Shown here: piece after piece, positions 14,573 to 30,084 of the stretch
How the letters are laid out: each line of letters starts with the position of its first letter
Position numbering within the stretch: position 1 is the first letter of the stretch
Assembly: GCA_037013685.1 (NCBI GenBank)
Contig: CM072894.1
Span: 8,868,841 to 8,932,840 of the forward strand
Origin: Acridotheres tristis
Taxonomy: Eukaryota; Chordata; Aves; Passeriformes; Sturnidae
Direction: 5' to 3'
Length of the DNA: 64,000 bases
Made by a program: the position numbers and the translations under genes
The notes under the pieces: model-generated
What the model was told of the DNA's origin: nothing
The model's input: only the letters and a program-made list of their open reading frames with translations
The model's database searches: none

Positions 14573-17500
14573 ATTACCTCGGATGGCTGCTGTCACCCCG
14601 GATGGGAAAGAATCATTTTGATGTAATATGTATTTCAGCTCCTTTCGTCACCTGTATTGTTCAGTTAGTCCTTAAAGCTAAAGGATTGTGTATGCTTTTT
14701 CTTTGTTGTTGTTTGGGTGTGCTTTTTTAAGAAAAAACCCAAATACTTGATACATTAAAATTAAATTAAGTTTAAAGGAAAGGAAAACTAGTGCTTGAAA
14801 AAAGGAGTTCAAAACATGTTTTTCTATGGAACCTCTTTACAACAGAAGTGTTGACTTATAAGAAATTATATGTGTAATCAACAACAAACCTTTTGTGTAC
14901 ATCTTACAATGCAAAAAAAACACCCTACTTTCAGAGATCCACAGATGAAGCTATTAGGAAGCATGGATGCAGATGTTGTATTGAATAGTCTTGCATAAAT
15001 AAAAAGGAAGGGTTACAAGAAGCTTTAAGTACTCACTGTGAATAAATTGCATCTAGAAAGACTTGCAACACAAACTCATGTGACATAGCTATAACAAGAG
15101 ATAAACCTTTTCTTGGGATCTTTCCATGTTTCTTGTTTAACCTTTCAGTTAAAGATGTTGTAAGCTTGAGCAGCTCTAAATGCAACATTAATTCGTGTAA
15201 GAAATAGAATGAAACATTTCCAACTTCTTGCAGAGGCAGTAATTTGTTGGCTGTTTCCTCCCAGGCTCTCATGGTCTGGTGCTGTCCTGAGAACTCTGCC
15301 ATGCTCACTGAGGGGTGCATTTCCACTGAGCTTTATCACAGCCTGAATTCCTGTAATTCTTGATGGATCTCAGCCAGACATGCCCAAGGAACTGTAGAAA
15401 AAGATGTGGAAGAGTCAGGAAAGGCAAAGACAGGGAACACTTCTGTACAATAATATCAGTCATAGGACAACTATTTCATTTCAAGAGGGTTATTCTGATT
15501 CAACTAAGGTCTGAACGGAGGCTGCTCAATGTTTAATAAGTCACAATGGATCTTTTCTAGCAATTAGTGTCCCCCTCACGCAGTGCTTGAGGCCATCACA
15601 GGGTCTGAGACTGAATTTCCATGAAAGATACTGGAGAATTCACCACCATCACACCACCTGCTGGCTTGCTGCATCTTGGCTTGAAAAATCACATCCTGAA
15701 GAAATGTTCTTCTATTTGCCACCTGGGCTCCAGGGGGTTTAACCAACCAGCAGTAGGACCCCCTATCTGCTGATTTTTCACTTGTTTATGCTCCTGCCTC
15801 CCACCACAAACAAAGCACATTCAGAAACCTCTACTGAGATTACTCCCGTTGTGTCACTCAAAAAGGCTCTGACAATTCTAATGCCTCAAACAGTGCTCCA
15901 TACCATGTTTCCATGCAGGGAAAAGCTAATAATTATAGCAGTGACTCTTTCTGTGACTGGATAATATGTACAGGGTTTATGATCCATTTCTCTTAAAAAG
16001 AAAAAAGGCACTTTTATATGGCAGCATCTGCAGTGAAACTGATTTTTAACAAGTACTTTAGGGATTCCAGATGTCACTTGACAACTTGAACAAAAGTGCT
16101 ACCTTTTCCATCAGTCTCTGTACCAAGTAATAATCATCTAACAGTTGCAAGATTACTCAAATGGCTTTAAGATTATTTTTGCAGCCAATTTCAGTCCATG
16201 GAATTGTGGAAATAGTCCCCTAAGCATGTGAGAACTTTTGTGAGTGTTATCTATCTGGAGCAATATATAAAGAAATTATAGCCCTTCTATAAGTAGTTTT
16301 GATTAGAAATATAGCTGTGGGGGGAAAAAAAAAAAAGCAACAAAACTGCCACCACCAAAAAAAACCACCCCAAACCAAAACTACTGTCTGGTTTTGATTT
16401 GTTTTTTTGCCCAACTGTACTTATTTAAATTTTGTCAGCTTTACTTAGAAGTAAACCTTTGTTCTGTGCAGCCTGCCTGAACACAGTATCAGGCCCTCTC
16501 TTCTCATAAATAGATGATAAATCAAAGAAATTGGTGGGAAAGTGTCAAAGAGAATCAAAAATGTTTCTCACCTACTCCATTTCACTTAGGGGCATAAGCT
16601 CTTTTGGATAGATTTCTGTGCTCTTCTGCTTCTTTTTTATATTTCTGAATGCAGAGATTTCAAAATATTTTTTGTTTCTCAGAGGAAAAGACTAGTACAG
16701 TGCTAAGCTGCGTGACCTAAGTGACAGCCTAAATTATGTGCCATAAAGCCTGAAAACGGTGCCTTCCCTGGCATCTGAGGATGTCAAACAACAAATTCCC
16801 AGAGCTTCTCTTTTCACACAAAAACAATGTGGAAACGACAAAGAATAAAACCTGTTTGTGTCTGCTGATGGTGCCAGCTAACAGAGCTACAAAGCCTCCT
16901 GCTAGCTGAGGGACAAGCCCTCCATGGGCAGGGTGAGAGCAGGAGCTCAGAGCAAATATTTGCAGGCAGGAAAAGAATGTTTGCCTTTTGTTTTAAATTG
17001 TGGATTTGATTTTTTTTTATTATTTTTTTTTTTAGCTGTCAAAAAGTGAAAACAATACAGATTCATTTGGGGTATAAGAATATAAACAAAGATGACACGA
17101 GTGGCCTTACAGGGCTGCAGGTGGCCCGTGGGTTTGGAGACACCTGGATGTGAGAAATCTCTTGAGTTATGAGGACAGATGCAAGATTCTGCAAGAGGAT
17201 GACTTTGCTCCTAGCAACCACAAGAAAGCAGTCCACACTTTTAGCTATTTGACAAATGCTCTAGCATGTCCCAGTCTGAAAGAAACACAAACTTTATCAA
17301 AAATCCCACCATTCAACAATGATTGTTTGCATCCAGAAGCAAAGACTCCTTTTTTTTTTTTTCCTGACAATTTAAAACATCTTTTAAGGGTGGAGGGATG
17401 TCAGCCATCAAAATTATTTTCATTTTAGTATGGCTGTCAAATGAACATCGGTCCACTTGTGGCAGAAAGTGTTTAAGGGTAGACAAACGAGAATGAAAAG

Positions 17501-20448
17501 ATTGCATGGTTGCTGAACAAGTAGCTTGGCATTTATTTTGTATGACAGAAATCCTAAAAGTGCTTGAAAACCAAATCTTTTCAAAGTTACAAGTGTTCAG
17601 GTGTGTAAGAATTGTTTGTCATTATTGGATGGGTCCTTTTAGAAAAAGTTAATGTAGTTTTGAAATGACAACACTCAGAGTTCAAAATTTTGTTAGGTGT
17701 CTGAAATCTTATTTCAGTTCCAGAACACACTTAAGTTTGAAAACCAAATTCCTCCTGTAATTTAGTTCTCTGTCTTTCCACAGCAATTAAAATAATTACA
17801 CTCTGTCAAGCTACATCTTTTTACTCTGATTAAAGACATAGCTGTATTGAGCAAACACATCAACTAGTCTGTTGACAGGTGAAAGAAGAATGCAGAGCAT
17901 GTCTGAAATCATATGATAACTTCACATTAAATAGTACACAGGCAAAAAATTCATCCTGTACGCTTCTTATAGAAAACAAATACTTTATTAGGAAAATGAT
18001 TTATTCTGTATATACTTAAACCCAGATAGTTTTACTCATAAATCAAATCTAATGATTTGGATCCTGTCTCAAAATTAATTATTGGTGCATGCTCTTAAAC
18101 TTGGTTGTATTTGAAAGTAAGTATCTAAAATCACAGGGAATTAAATTGGATGAAAGAAAATCTTTGATCATTAATAGTATATACAGTCATGTTTAAGTTA
18201 TTAGTGCAGATGATTTGGTTGTTTACAACATAATTACTGATTTGACTATGAAAAAAAATGCAAATTGTTTCACGTCAATTAACAGTACATAAATAATTCC
18301 AGCGTGCATAAATTTTTTACTGTTGAAAACTAGCACATAACTTTTTATGGTGCTCTTAAAAACAGATCTAATGCAAAGCTAATAACACACACAAAAAAAT
18401 CCCCTGTCTACTGGGGGAGAAAGCATCTGTCAGAAAGAGGACAAGAAATGGAGTTGCACCAGAACCTGCTTGGAGACTAACAATTGTAAATAATATGAGT
18501 AGTGAAACACTGCAAAACTGCACAGCATTGCAATACAGCAACAGAGATAAAAGAGAACGAGGATTATTACACAGTAAAAAATCAGAAAATAGTGACATTG
18601 TTAAATTTTTATTAAAATCAAAAACAACAAAGTCAGAATAAAAGTCAAGGAGCACTCAGTAGCAATAATTAATGTTGATTATTAAAATATAAGAAATATT
18701 CTTTTAGATCAGGAAACATTTAATTGAAGTGTGAAATCAGTGCCATCCAAACAATTCAATTAAGTTTGACCAAGAGCTACCTTTGATTGGCAGATGATTG
18801 GAAAATATGTGGGTTTATTTCTTGGTGTCCCTTCAACCCACAAGCTGTCATCCCAAAAAAGCAACTACCTCTGAAAGAATACCTCCACATATTTTTTAAC
18901 CATTTTCATCACTGACGTTAGGTATAAAGGCTGTTCTTTGTTTGCTGCATTGATCTTGGAAAAGAAAGATCAATACAGTTCCTTAACCTTGACCAAATAA
19001 TTTTTTTTGCATACCTGTCATAAATTCACATCTGGAATTTCAAAATTCAAAACAGTTATTTAGGAAAAAAGAAGGAAAAAAAAATAATGCAACATCCTGC
19101 TTGCTCCAAGTGTTTTAGTCAGTGAAAGGGAAGGCAAAAATTTAGGATGCAGCAAAAAAGGAACCACCTTTATATATCATGCCAGTGATGAAAATGGCTG
19201 AAATAAAGAACTTTTCTTGGGATGACACACTGATTTCTGAGCTACCTGTTTCAAAGACAGGACAGATGCAGCAAGATTAAAAAACTGGTGTTATAAAATA
19301 CTCAATTCATGGTAAGTTTGGGACTATTTCAAGCATAGCAGAAGGGACATGCTCAGATATATGTAAGAATTGCATATTGTAGAGTGTCTATACTTCCATA
19401 TAAATTTTCCTACAACAGAAGAGGGTATTCAAAAGTATTTAAATGCAATAGATTTAAAATGTGTGAAGACATTCTTACAAAACTTATAATTAACCTTTGG
19501 AACGTGTTGCCATATGGTATCACTGGGGTCAAGACTGTAGCAGGATTTAGAGAGAGTGGACATTTTTATGTACAATCAAAGTTACCTCGTTACATTAGAG
19601 AGCATAAAGTGCTTTTATAGGGAACATAAAGTCCAAAGCTTCGGGCCATAAGGCAGCCACTAGCTCAGGGGGGTTAGGAGGGGATGTTTCCAGCTGCCAG
19701 GTTATTCTCTCATGGCCCCTGCAGGGCTCCTTGGAGCTGCTGCCATGCTTTGGCTACAGTCAAGGGAAGATGAGATGCCAGTCCATCGTGGCATCACGGG
19801 TCTGCCTGTTTCACCTGTGCTCCTACTGCTGCTTTGGTTTTTGTTCATTTGTCTCTGTGCAGCAGTGTTTTGCTAGCACAGGTGTACTACAGGCAAAGCC
19901 AGCCTGGCAATCTTGTGTGTGCTTCTGCTCAGTAAAGAGAAATAGCTGTGATTTGCTGTGTAACACATCTGCTGCATGTTCCTCTTTTTGGAGCAAACAA
20001 GCTGCTCATCCAAGGCAGATGTTCCAGTATTTGTTTCACTCTTCACCAAAGGAGCCAGCAGATCTCCTTTTAGGGAAACGCTTTCAACTCAACTCACTCT
20101 TCTATTAATTCTTGGTAACTGATTGTAAGAACCGTGTTAGTAAAATTAATATTTCAGAGCCACCCTGCAAGGGATGTTTTTAACATGCAGCAGCACAGCC
20201 CCTGTGTCTCGTCACTCGTGTCATCCTGTCACTGTGCACGCCTTCAGACACAGGCAGGCTGAGACTAATGAGCTCACCACTCCATGTTCCTCCAACATGA
20301 AGTTCACTACTAATGAGAAAAATTCCCAGACTGTGCTCACACTCTAAATCAATTTGGCAAGATTGATCAAAATATTCATTAAAATGGTTTGTTCTTCAGC
20401 TCAGCCTGAACCCTGCAGGCATAACTCTCTTGCTTCTATGAGGGTTTG

Positions 20449-20470
20449 CGTGTGTGTCTGCACACACACG
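20449..20470. repeat. TG/CA inverted repeat hairpin
   Basis: CGTGTGTGT and ACACACACG form a 9-bp perfect stem around CTGC, inside a larger purine-pyrimidine alternating stretch that could also adopt Z-DNA. Confidence 0.8.
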
Positions 20471-23400
20471 TGTGAGTGTGTGAAATTAAAACAGGGCGCT
20501 TGCTTTTCCTCCTCATGGTATTCAAGCAGCACTTTCAGAATGAAAAAAAAAAAAAAAAAGAATTCTCATTACTCTTTTCTCCTTGAAAAGTGCCCAGGAG
20601 TCCAGAAAGGCTAAGAAAAATAATCTCCACTCCTTTTCTCATGTGCCTGTCATCAGGAGGCCTGAGAATGACCAAAATGAAGAAGCAAATTACCGTCAAA
20701 AGGGCAACAAGCAAAATAACAAATGGGGATCTGTCAGAGAAAGAGAGACATCACTGGCCACACAACCCTGGGAATTTAATATATCTTCTGTCTGTCATCT
20801 GCATGCTAAATTTCCATGTCCTCCTTCAACAGAATTTCCTCTTGCTTTGTCAGCCTTGATAAGTATAGGTTAGCTCACACTGTCTGCTTTTTTGCATGCA
20901 TTTCAAGGTAAAACACAGTCCAGAGAGCCAGGGATGACATTAACTCACTAATGCTCAGTGAGCTGGACTCTGCTCAGAAGGGTCTAGACAGAAAACCAGA
21001 GCAGCACAAATTGCAGTGAGAGATGAGCAGGGGATAGATTTAAAAAATCTCAGCTATGATGTTATCTATCCCTCCAAAGGGACAAGAATAATTCTTGTTG
21101 GTACCAGTTTAAAAGACAGACACTCTGACTAGTCATATATAATATACCTCTGGTTCATTTCAGCACTAGAGAAGGTTGCTGTTGGTCTGACTTCACTGTT
21201 CATTGCTTAGACATCAGGAGCTTTTTCCAAAGGACTGAGAGGAAAACTTAAGGCAGAAATGGTTTCAAAATAGGTCACGGGGTACTGTTCACAGCGTTGC
21301 AAACCCCCTTAATTTACTATGTTAATGAATTCCCAACAGCCCATTTCTTAGATGTATTATGTGCTATAAAATGAGATCTTGTTTTCCAAGAAGACTTCAG
21401 TAGGGTTATGAATCCAATCACTCAGGAACTGCAGAATGGACTGCACAGACAGGGTCCTGCTGAGCTGAAGCAGTGGCTGCTGGTGGGGCTCCTGCAGTGG
21501 GGGAGCAGGAGGCACTGCCTTGGCTCAGAGTACACGGCCTCAGCAGCTCAAACTGCAACAGGCAGCAAGGATTCCTCTAAAAATTGCCACTGGCACACAA
21601 AGGCTGTGGTCCACGTTTCTTTAGTGTGTCATTTCCACAGTTTTGTATTCAAAAGGTGCTAAATTAGAAATGGTTGCATGACTGACCAGGACGTAGGCAG
21701 CTCTTTGACCACTTGCAGCGTGGTGTGAGATTTCCTTCCCATTTAAACACTGCTGGCTGTTCAGGAATCCTTGCTGTGGTCTGCCTCCACGCTGAGGGCA
21801 GTGATGCTGAGCACCCCCGAATTCCCAGAGCAGTGCACCAGCAGCCAGCAAGGTTTCAGGCAGCAGGTACCCATCCAGGCTGGTGGAGCCTGCCTGGAGG
21901 AGCAACAGCTCCTGCAACATGCAAGCCCTTACACGTGAAACCACTGCTTAAATGCAACGATGCCAACCTTCTTCATAAGAACAATCCAAGCTCTGCCAAT
22001 GCAAAAAAACTGCTTCTTTTTTCCTTTAAAACAAAAAAATAACACTGCTACAAAGCAAAGAAAAAACCCTGCAATCATATTGTCCAGACAGGGTCTCTGG
22101 AGATGAGATAAGGTGCTATTAACCAAATGCTCGTTTACAGGCATATCATCTGCCATAGAAAGCGAGGATCAGCTCTTATCACTTTGCTTTCACAGTGCAA
22201 GATGCTGCTTTTAACGTGCTTCCTGCTTGCCCACTTTTATCTGGCTGGTGAAGTTTATTTCTCATGACAGAAGCTGTCCCGAGGCATCTATTCCCACAAA
22301 TGGAGGGAAAAGCAGATACTGGAACTGTTTGACTCTGTTCAGTGGATTGGCTCTACTGAAGGCCATTGAAATTTTCATTAAGAGAGGAGTTTTAGGGAAC
22401 CCAAACACTAACACCCTTTAAAAATAATTTTTCTATTTATGCAAGACGATAGCTTTTAGGAATGAGTTAAAATTTCATTTATTCAGTTATTCAAACTATT
22501 TCTGCTAAAATTTTAAATCAAAAGTAAAAATAAAATACAAATTCAGAGCATGGCCTTGTCTAATAATAGAATATCGTCTACTAATTCAAAACATAATGTT
22601 GTCTAATGGTATGTGTCTCAAGTGGGTTTTGTGAAGATCTTATTTTCTGCGCTGGATTAATAACTATATAGAGAGCCGAGAAAGTTAAGCACACAGTACC
22701 TCCTTTCCCTTGTTTGATCTTAATAGCCTGACTCATTCATTTTAAATTCATGCAGGAAAGAAATTAATGAAAGTCATCTATTGAGAAGAGTGAGACCTTT
22801 GATTTACAAGAGACTTCTGAATCACTCCATACTCCTTGTACAGCTTGTTTTAAATTACCATGTTTCTTTTTCTGTAGCTTTGCAGCATCTCAGACATTTT
22901 CAGCATCAGTTGGAGATGACTTTGCTTAGCACAGTTTTTTATTTATAATTTTTTTCCTCAGATTCTTAGGCAGTAGGTACAGAAGGAGGTAGAGAAGCTT
23001 GGTTCAGTGACAGAAAATGCCCTGGCTTTCTCTGTCTGGCAATGTTCTCTCTCATTTTCCCCCTCTCACTTCCCACCAGTGCCAGACAGTTCTAAGAGAG
23101 CTCCTGCAGCCCATGGCTGAAGGAAAATGTCTCGTCCCCTCCCCAAAGAAAGAAAGAAAGGCATTGTAGCATGTGGTCTATTTTCAGCTGCTTTCATCTC
23201 TAGTTATGTGTATGAACTGAAATAAGGAAGTTACTCTTTTTGGAGTAATGCTTCCAATGCACAAAATGCCATAACCAGACAATTATCTTCAAGTATGACA
23301 GAGAAGGTGGATCAGGTTTAAATTTTGGTGATCCCATCGTTTTGGAAAAGCCTAAAAAATTCTTTAGACCAAGACCAGTGAATGAGATCCTGGTTGCTTC

Positions 23401-26400
23401 TTACATTTCCTTCTTTCTTCTGATTGACAATATGTGCTGCTCTGATGTTAGGGAATGTTTATGGCACTGGGAACTGTTTGGGAATGCTTTGTCTTTACGT
23501 GTGAGAGAGAAATCCAAGGAAATTAGTACAAGCTCAAACATTATTGCATTGGTCAAAAATTTAAGTCACACAGCTCAAATATGACACGGCTCAGAAATTC
23601 CTCCTAGGACTTTAAATCGTCTGTGTGCTCTGAGGCACACATCCAGTTAACCCAGTTTCTGCATTAACTATACACCTTTGGGCTAGGCAGAGGTTCCCTT
23701 CTCTAAACACTCCTTTCCTGCAAGCAGACAAGGGGATACGTTCTTTTCCAAGAGCCTGTTCCAAGAGTCTGTTCCATCCACGACATATTTGGAATTTTTC
23801 AGGATAAAGTTCCCCCACAGTCTGAGACATTGCTGCTCCTCACTGCTGTCAGGGCATTATGACTGTGCTTATAACTGTGTGATGTACTGATGTACAGTGG
23901 TAAAAATAATTATTAACAGCAAGTCTAGCCCATCACACATTTTTGTTCTTGGTCTTATTTCAAGCAGCATCTTCCTTTCCAGCAACTTTTTTTAGTATGC
24001 TTGATAAATCCTCCTCTCAATATTTAGCTTGAACTACCACAGGCAAGCTTGTTTGTTAGTTAAATATAACACATTCAGTTGGATGCTTTTTTTATATGGA
24101 CACCAACAGAGGTAGGAAAGAATATTAGGTTTGAATGACAGTGATGAATAATATTAATGTTTACCTACTATTGGAATCTGGAGCTGCTCCAATGAGCTAC
24201 AGAGTCTTAAAATCTTAATTAAAGGTTAATGAAAGAAAATATTGAAAAAGCTACACAAGGAATAAGAAGTGGGGAAACAGGGCATTCTCTCTCATCCACA
24301 ATACTGCCATTCTCAAGCACAGAAATTGCAGGAGTAAGGCTTCCATAAGACACTGTGTGTAGCTTTGAATTCACCTTTTGGCTCTAAGACCACCTGGGCT
24401 GCAGGTATGGTCCCACATTCAGTTTTCTTTTTTTGCAAAAACATCCATCTGTTAAAGGCAAAGATAGGTTTGCAGTATATCCATGTATCTCTCTCTGAGT
24501 TCAGTTAGAAAATACTACTGAGACTCACAAGAAAGACTGGCAGCATTTTGGTCAGATCTATAAAAGAAAATATTCAAGAAGTATTGATTCCATTACTTTT
24601 GAACTCTTTAGAAAATTCGGGCAAATTTCTCAACTTCAAGCTATGAAATTATATAATTGGTTTAAAGTCAGAGACTGCATCTTCATTATATTCCTAATGT
24701 ATGATACTTATTATGTATTAATAACACCTTATTATCTCTTGTCAGGTATAATAAATATAGCATCTGAATATTAATTTAGTGTTTTATGCCAGCTCATAAT
24801 GTTTGAAAACAGGAGCTCTTTTTTCTGGCACAGCTCAGATATTCTAACAGGGTGAGACACTGCTCTTAGGGAATGGCAAATTTAGACTTTAGTGTATGTA
24901 AGCTCAGACACATGTAGAAATACCAGTTGGTAACTGAATAGTTTACAATTAAAACTGAGTTCAGGATGAAGCTTATGGGTTTATGTCTGTGTAAATATTA
25001 GAGGAATGTACATTTAATCCTTTGGTTTGTGTTGGACGCTCAGCTTTAGTGCTGTTGATGCATTTGCAATAATTCAAGAGTAATCCCTTCTGAATCTTCA
25101 GAAATACCACTAATGCTGCAAAAGTAAAACAATTGGGAACTTCATCCTTATGACTACACATTTTTCCCTGTGGCTTTTGTATCACGACTAATCAGATGCA
25201 AAGAGTGTGTTATTATCAATTCAGTGTTGAACATGAATATATATACAGCAAAACTGCCCAGTAAAATTAGGTGTCACTGCTTCTCACCTTGTGGACTTCT
25301 CGAGAGGCTCAGGTACTTCACATTTTAGCACCTTGTCAGCTGTGATACCTACCCTGCAGTCACATGGGGTCAAGATTTTTTTTAAAAGGCATAATATTTA
25401 TGAGTCCTTCTCTGGGCGCTTAATATAGTCATGTTTACACAGCCAGAGTTAAGCTTTTACCATCTGATGGACAGATCTCTCTAAATCTTCTTGAAAGCAC
25501 AAACTCAACTCTACCTATCAGTTTGGAAGACCTTGGTTTATCCCCCGATTGCAGAAGGTGTGATGCCATCAATATTAATATCACTAAACCTTAAATTATT
25601 AACTTAGGTATATCTGAGAGACAAAGGTCAGGGGAAATTTATATTGACAAAACATAAATATATGTGATTAAAAATTATTCTGTACAGTAATTCAACATAC
25701 CTTTACCATCTTGTTCTTAATGTCTAGTGTAATTCCCAACATTCCCTGGTGTATCAGGAATGTATCTGTGAGTCAAATCTTCAAATTTCTTGTAGGCAAG
25801 CAATAGAATTTTTTTCAGCATCCCAGAAACACGTATTTTATAAGGTCACCTATGAAAAAAATGAATTATGCAATATGCTACGGTATCCAGCACTAATACT
25901 TAGGCAAAGTTGATCTCATGGATATAGCTACTGGCAAACAAAAGGTAACTCGACCACCATTAGTTCCTTCTCTTTCTCTTAAAAGAAAATCACTGGAGCT
26001 CATAAAAGATGCATGTCCCAATTTTATTCTGAAAACTGTTCTTATCTGAAGAGCAGCCCAATGGAAACTCAACCAGTTCAGGACAGAATTACTTAATTAC
26101 TTGAATGTAAAGGCATGAGTATAATTAGCCAAATTATTTAATATCTGCATATCATAAGCAAAGAGCTCGACCTAAGGCAGTCATTGTCAAATATTGCAGA
26201 GTTGGTTGCCATCAAGTGTTACTACCCCTTAAAACTTGTGGTTGCATGGCAGAGTTATTTACTGATGTTTTTGGGTATTGCACCAGAGGCTGTTTTGACC
26301 ATCATAAGCCATTTATTATAAGATTCTTGCCAGGTCTACTGATTTTAAAATGTGATATTAGGTGAGAAGCAAGATGTGAAGTGCTGCCAAAGGCAAAGAG

Positions 26401-29097
26401 TATCTTCAGATGATCTCAGTAATGTTCACTGCCTGGCCATAACACCGAGCAAATGCTTCTACCCCTGTAATAATTCTTCAGTGGAGACAAACCTCACAGA
26501 TTCTCTCTGACATATTACCTGGCTTTTAAATCCCTGACTCACCTGAGACAGCATCCTTCTCTATTTCAACACAAGTGGCCTGAAAATAGCATGTCATATA
26601 CTTTGGGGAATGACCTCTTTTTCTAATAAATCCTGGATGTCCCTGAACCTTGCTGGTCAGACACAAGTCAGGAATACAATGGGATAAACAGCCTGTCAAG
26701 TCACTCACTTTGGCTGGATGACCTCAATGGACTGTGGAGATGCTGGTTTCTTCTGCTGAAACTGGTAAAAGTTTTTTTTTAATTGTTGTGCATGATGTTT
26801 CTGTTTAAAGGGTTGTCTGGATCATGGAGATGGTCTTAATTTCTTTAACTTGATTATTAGAAATTAAACTGAATTTCAGCGTCATGGTAAAAAGCTGTGT
26901 GACCTTTAATCTTAACAAATTAAGACAAAAAGTGCAAAACGTTTGTTTATTTTATTCAAGTTGACAAAAATATTATAATAGCATGAGATCAAATCTTGAC
27001 ACACAAAAAAAGAAATCAACACTATGGGTATTAATTGAGAACCATTCAACTTCTCAATCTAGAAATACCTGAAACAGGGTGAAACTGCAAATTGGAGATG
27101 AACCATTATATGACTGTGTAGAAAGCGACAGCTTTACATTTGAGGTACATAAATAACAAAGCCATCCTCACCATGTGAGCAGCATATAACAAACTCTAAC
27201 ACTAAACATCTAATTTTAGCTGCCCAATTTCTGTTCTTTAACAATTTGCTTCCCAGTTAGAAGGGAAAAGATCAGCTAGAATTCAGAGAAGGTAGTAGTA
27301 ATACAATAATGGCAAAAATACATTTTAAATTTAGCAACACGTTTCCCTGTTAATTGTTTTCTAACTGATTGCTGATTGTTAGCAATGTCTTTTTATTTGT
27401 GAAATCCCATCCTGCTTTTGAAACAGGAAATAGAGCACTCAGAACGCTTCAAAAGCAGATACAGAATATTTGAGAATTTTTTTGGTAGTAGCAAAAATAA
27501 CAACAACAATGTATTTTCTAACATCTCTGTAAGCCTCCATCTATGGTATAGGTAAATCATTATGATTTAATTAAAAGATTGTAATTAATATTCTAAATCT
27601 GTGCAACTTCATTATACTCTCCTGTTATCCTGGAGCATCCTTTTGTGCTTGTTTCAGAACTTAGCTAATCACAGCAGCATTGGAATATTCTTGCTGCTGG
27701 AGATCTATATTTACCAAGATTTTACAGTAGACTCCATGCAAAGTTCTGGTCCACCCCATCCTATTTGAACAGCAAATTAATGAAATAAACATTGAATCTT
27801 TACTGTAGCTCTGTGTCTTCTTGGCTTTATTCATACTACTAAACACCTAAGGTATTTGTGTTACATATCTCTCACAAACTAAGAAATAACCTCCTGAAAT
27901 AAACCTTTGTGACCTTTTTTTGGTAAAAAATGCTCAACAATCCAACAAAACGAAGTAGTCAGGGTCCTAGAAAAGCATTTCTACACCCTCCTAGGGTAAT
28001 TCTACATCTTTCTATATATGTTAATAACTTTCTTATTTTTTTTTTTATCTATGTGCCTAAGTAGTGTGGAAATTAAAACCTACTTAACAATACAACTACA
28101 TTTCCCTGAAAAATAATCTAAGGAGATTTTAATTGTGATTTTATCATTGACTTATGTTCTCTAAGTTTCTATCAGTAAGTACATAGCACTATATATAATT
28201 TCTCATAAATTGGTTACCACCACATATCTTTACAGATAGAAGAGACCTTTTTGTTCATCCATTTCCCTCCTATATCCCATCAGATAGATATATTTCAGCA
28301 TACATTTAGCAGACTTTAAAAAAAACCATCTTATGCAAATTCATTTTTCATTTTCTTAGCATTATCAGACATTTATTTAAAAGCAACTTGCTATGAAAAC
28401 AAGATCTATGTAGGCTGCTGTATCCTAAATTAGTTTCTGAGAGCTCCATTATACTATAACTATTCATTGAAAAGGACTCTGATAAATGTCCACTTTGATC
28501 TGCAAGGCTGGTGTGATACTCTAAATGGAAATGTGAATCTATTGGAAGGAGCCTGATTGAACCAGATACACCAGAAGCAAATTAAGATGCAAGAGATGTG
28601 GTTTAATCAGGCTGTGATTGTACTAATTTAACTCATCTGGGAAGTGAAGGGCCATAACTTGGACAGTGCAGATCATGATTATTTCTTTAATCATTTCCAC
28701 GTGGTAGGAGGTAACAGCTCCCTGCCCTCTGTGGCACATCCTGAGCCTGTTTGCAGAACAGAAATTGAGGCTGTAGCAGCAGATGATCCTCCCAAAGGCA
28801 TGGGCAGGCCAAGGGCAGGATCTCCCCTGGACAAGGCACATCATGCCTGAGAGCATCCCAGGGACAGCAAAAGGTGGAGGTGTACAGGAGTGCAAAATAG
28901 GAACTTTCTAAGCCACCACGCTAAAGCCACAACATGGAAAAGGGATTATCAGCTTAGCTCTCTATCCTCTTGAAGGTGTGCCTCCCACCAGGGCTAATTT
29001 CAAGCATGATTTATCAAGGGCCCAAAACCCCATGGGTGAAAAATTCCACTAGGTACTTGACGTCTGCCAACTGCAGCAGCATGAGCCCAACTCTGTT

Positions 29098-29149
29098 CCA
29101 ATAACTCTCTAAAATGCTATGGTCCAATAACTCTCTAAAATTCCATAGT
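29098..29149. repeat. Two-copy 26-bp tandem duplication
   Basis: CCAATAACTCTCTAAAAT is repeated exactly with a 26-base period; the trailing GCTATGGT and TCCATAGT parts have diverged slightly. Confidence 0.88.
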
Positions 29150-30044
29150 TAAAAAAAATGAAAAAACCCTTTGCCCATGTCAGTGTTATTTTAAAATATT
29201 TCTGATATTTTATAAAACAGCTCTTGCATAAAAACTGATATATTAATTCTAGGGCTGGAATACTGAGAGTTGTTATTCTGAGTGTGAGGGGACTTACACT
29301 TCAGGATTCATGATTCATTTTACTTAATTCAACTTATATATGCAAACTATATGAGTCAATGATTTACACATAAATGATTCTTCTCTCTGTGCTTTAAAGT
29401 ATGTTTCCATGAATAAATCTGCTTTAAATATTCTCTATCTCCTCCAGTATCCTAGAAGTTCTGTTTGTTCCTGCCTCTGAGTGACACTGTGTTGTAACAA
29501 CACAAAATGCATATCCACAAGACTGAAGGAAAGTGAATGGTGACATGGGCCAAAACAGGGTTAGGACCTGGGTACCATCTATTTTGTGGGGAAAATATAT
29601 ATCTTTGCAACCCCTGACTCAAATTTTTCCATGCTTTAGAGTACCTGTTAATGTATTTTCCACATCACTCCCACTGAACAACCCCCCCACCAGTTTTGTG
29701 CTGATGGGAAGTGTGCTGTATGCGTCAGTCCTGCATTTTTCCTTTCTCATTTCTGACATGGAAAAATTAATTGTCCTACTGATGGAGGACAATTCCTTAT
29801 CCACATGCCAGTAGGGCCATTGTTTATAGACTTTTTCCTCTGTGCAAAAGGAAATATGTGCATACAGAAAGCAAGATGTTATAAATACAATATTGTTTTT
29901 CTATGAAATAAGAGGAGAAGGAACAACATACTGAAATCTACTTTCCATAAATCTGTCAGTTTCCTAGAATTAGTTCAGGGACGTGCTGAAGCCAGTAGCA
30001 AAGTTCCCATGATACTCTGGAATGCATAATAACAGAAAATGAAC

Positions 30045-30084
30045 ATTCCTCTGTAAAATAGTTTCATTTCATTTGACACAGATC
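30045..30084 (+). repeat. 40-bp direct repeat, copy 1
   Basis: Matches 32147-32186 at 37 of 40 positions, including the block ATTTCATTTGACACAGATC. The two copies are 2.1 kb apart in the same orientation. Flanks do not align by eye. Confidence 0.85.

Larger units (their letters stand above)
10000..19999. other. AT-rich noncoding DNA, no supported gene
   Basis: Contains short tandem and inverted repeats (listed separately), an A/C-rich stretch near 16320-16385 and T-rich tracts near 17010-17035. Open frames are at most about 106 codons within the block and lack recognisable motifs. A pyrimidine tract followed by AG at about 10780 precedes a short open stretch but nothing identifies it as an exon. 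Confidence 0.6.
20000..29999. other. AT-rich noncoding DNA, no supported gene
   Basis: A GC-richer patch at about 21430-21930 and another near 28640-28880 have short open frames on both strands, none recognisable. A 17-base A run at 20543-20559 and a GAAA run near 23150 are simple repeats. The rest is AT-rich and without identifiable function. Confidence 0.6.
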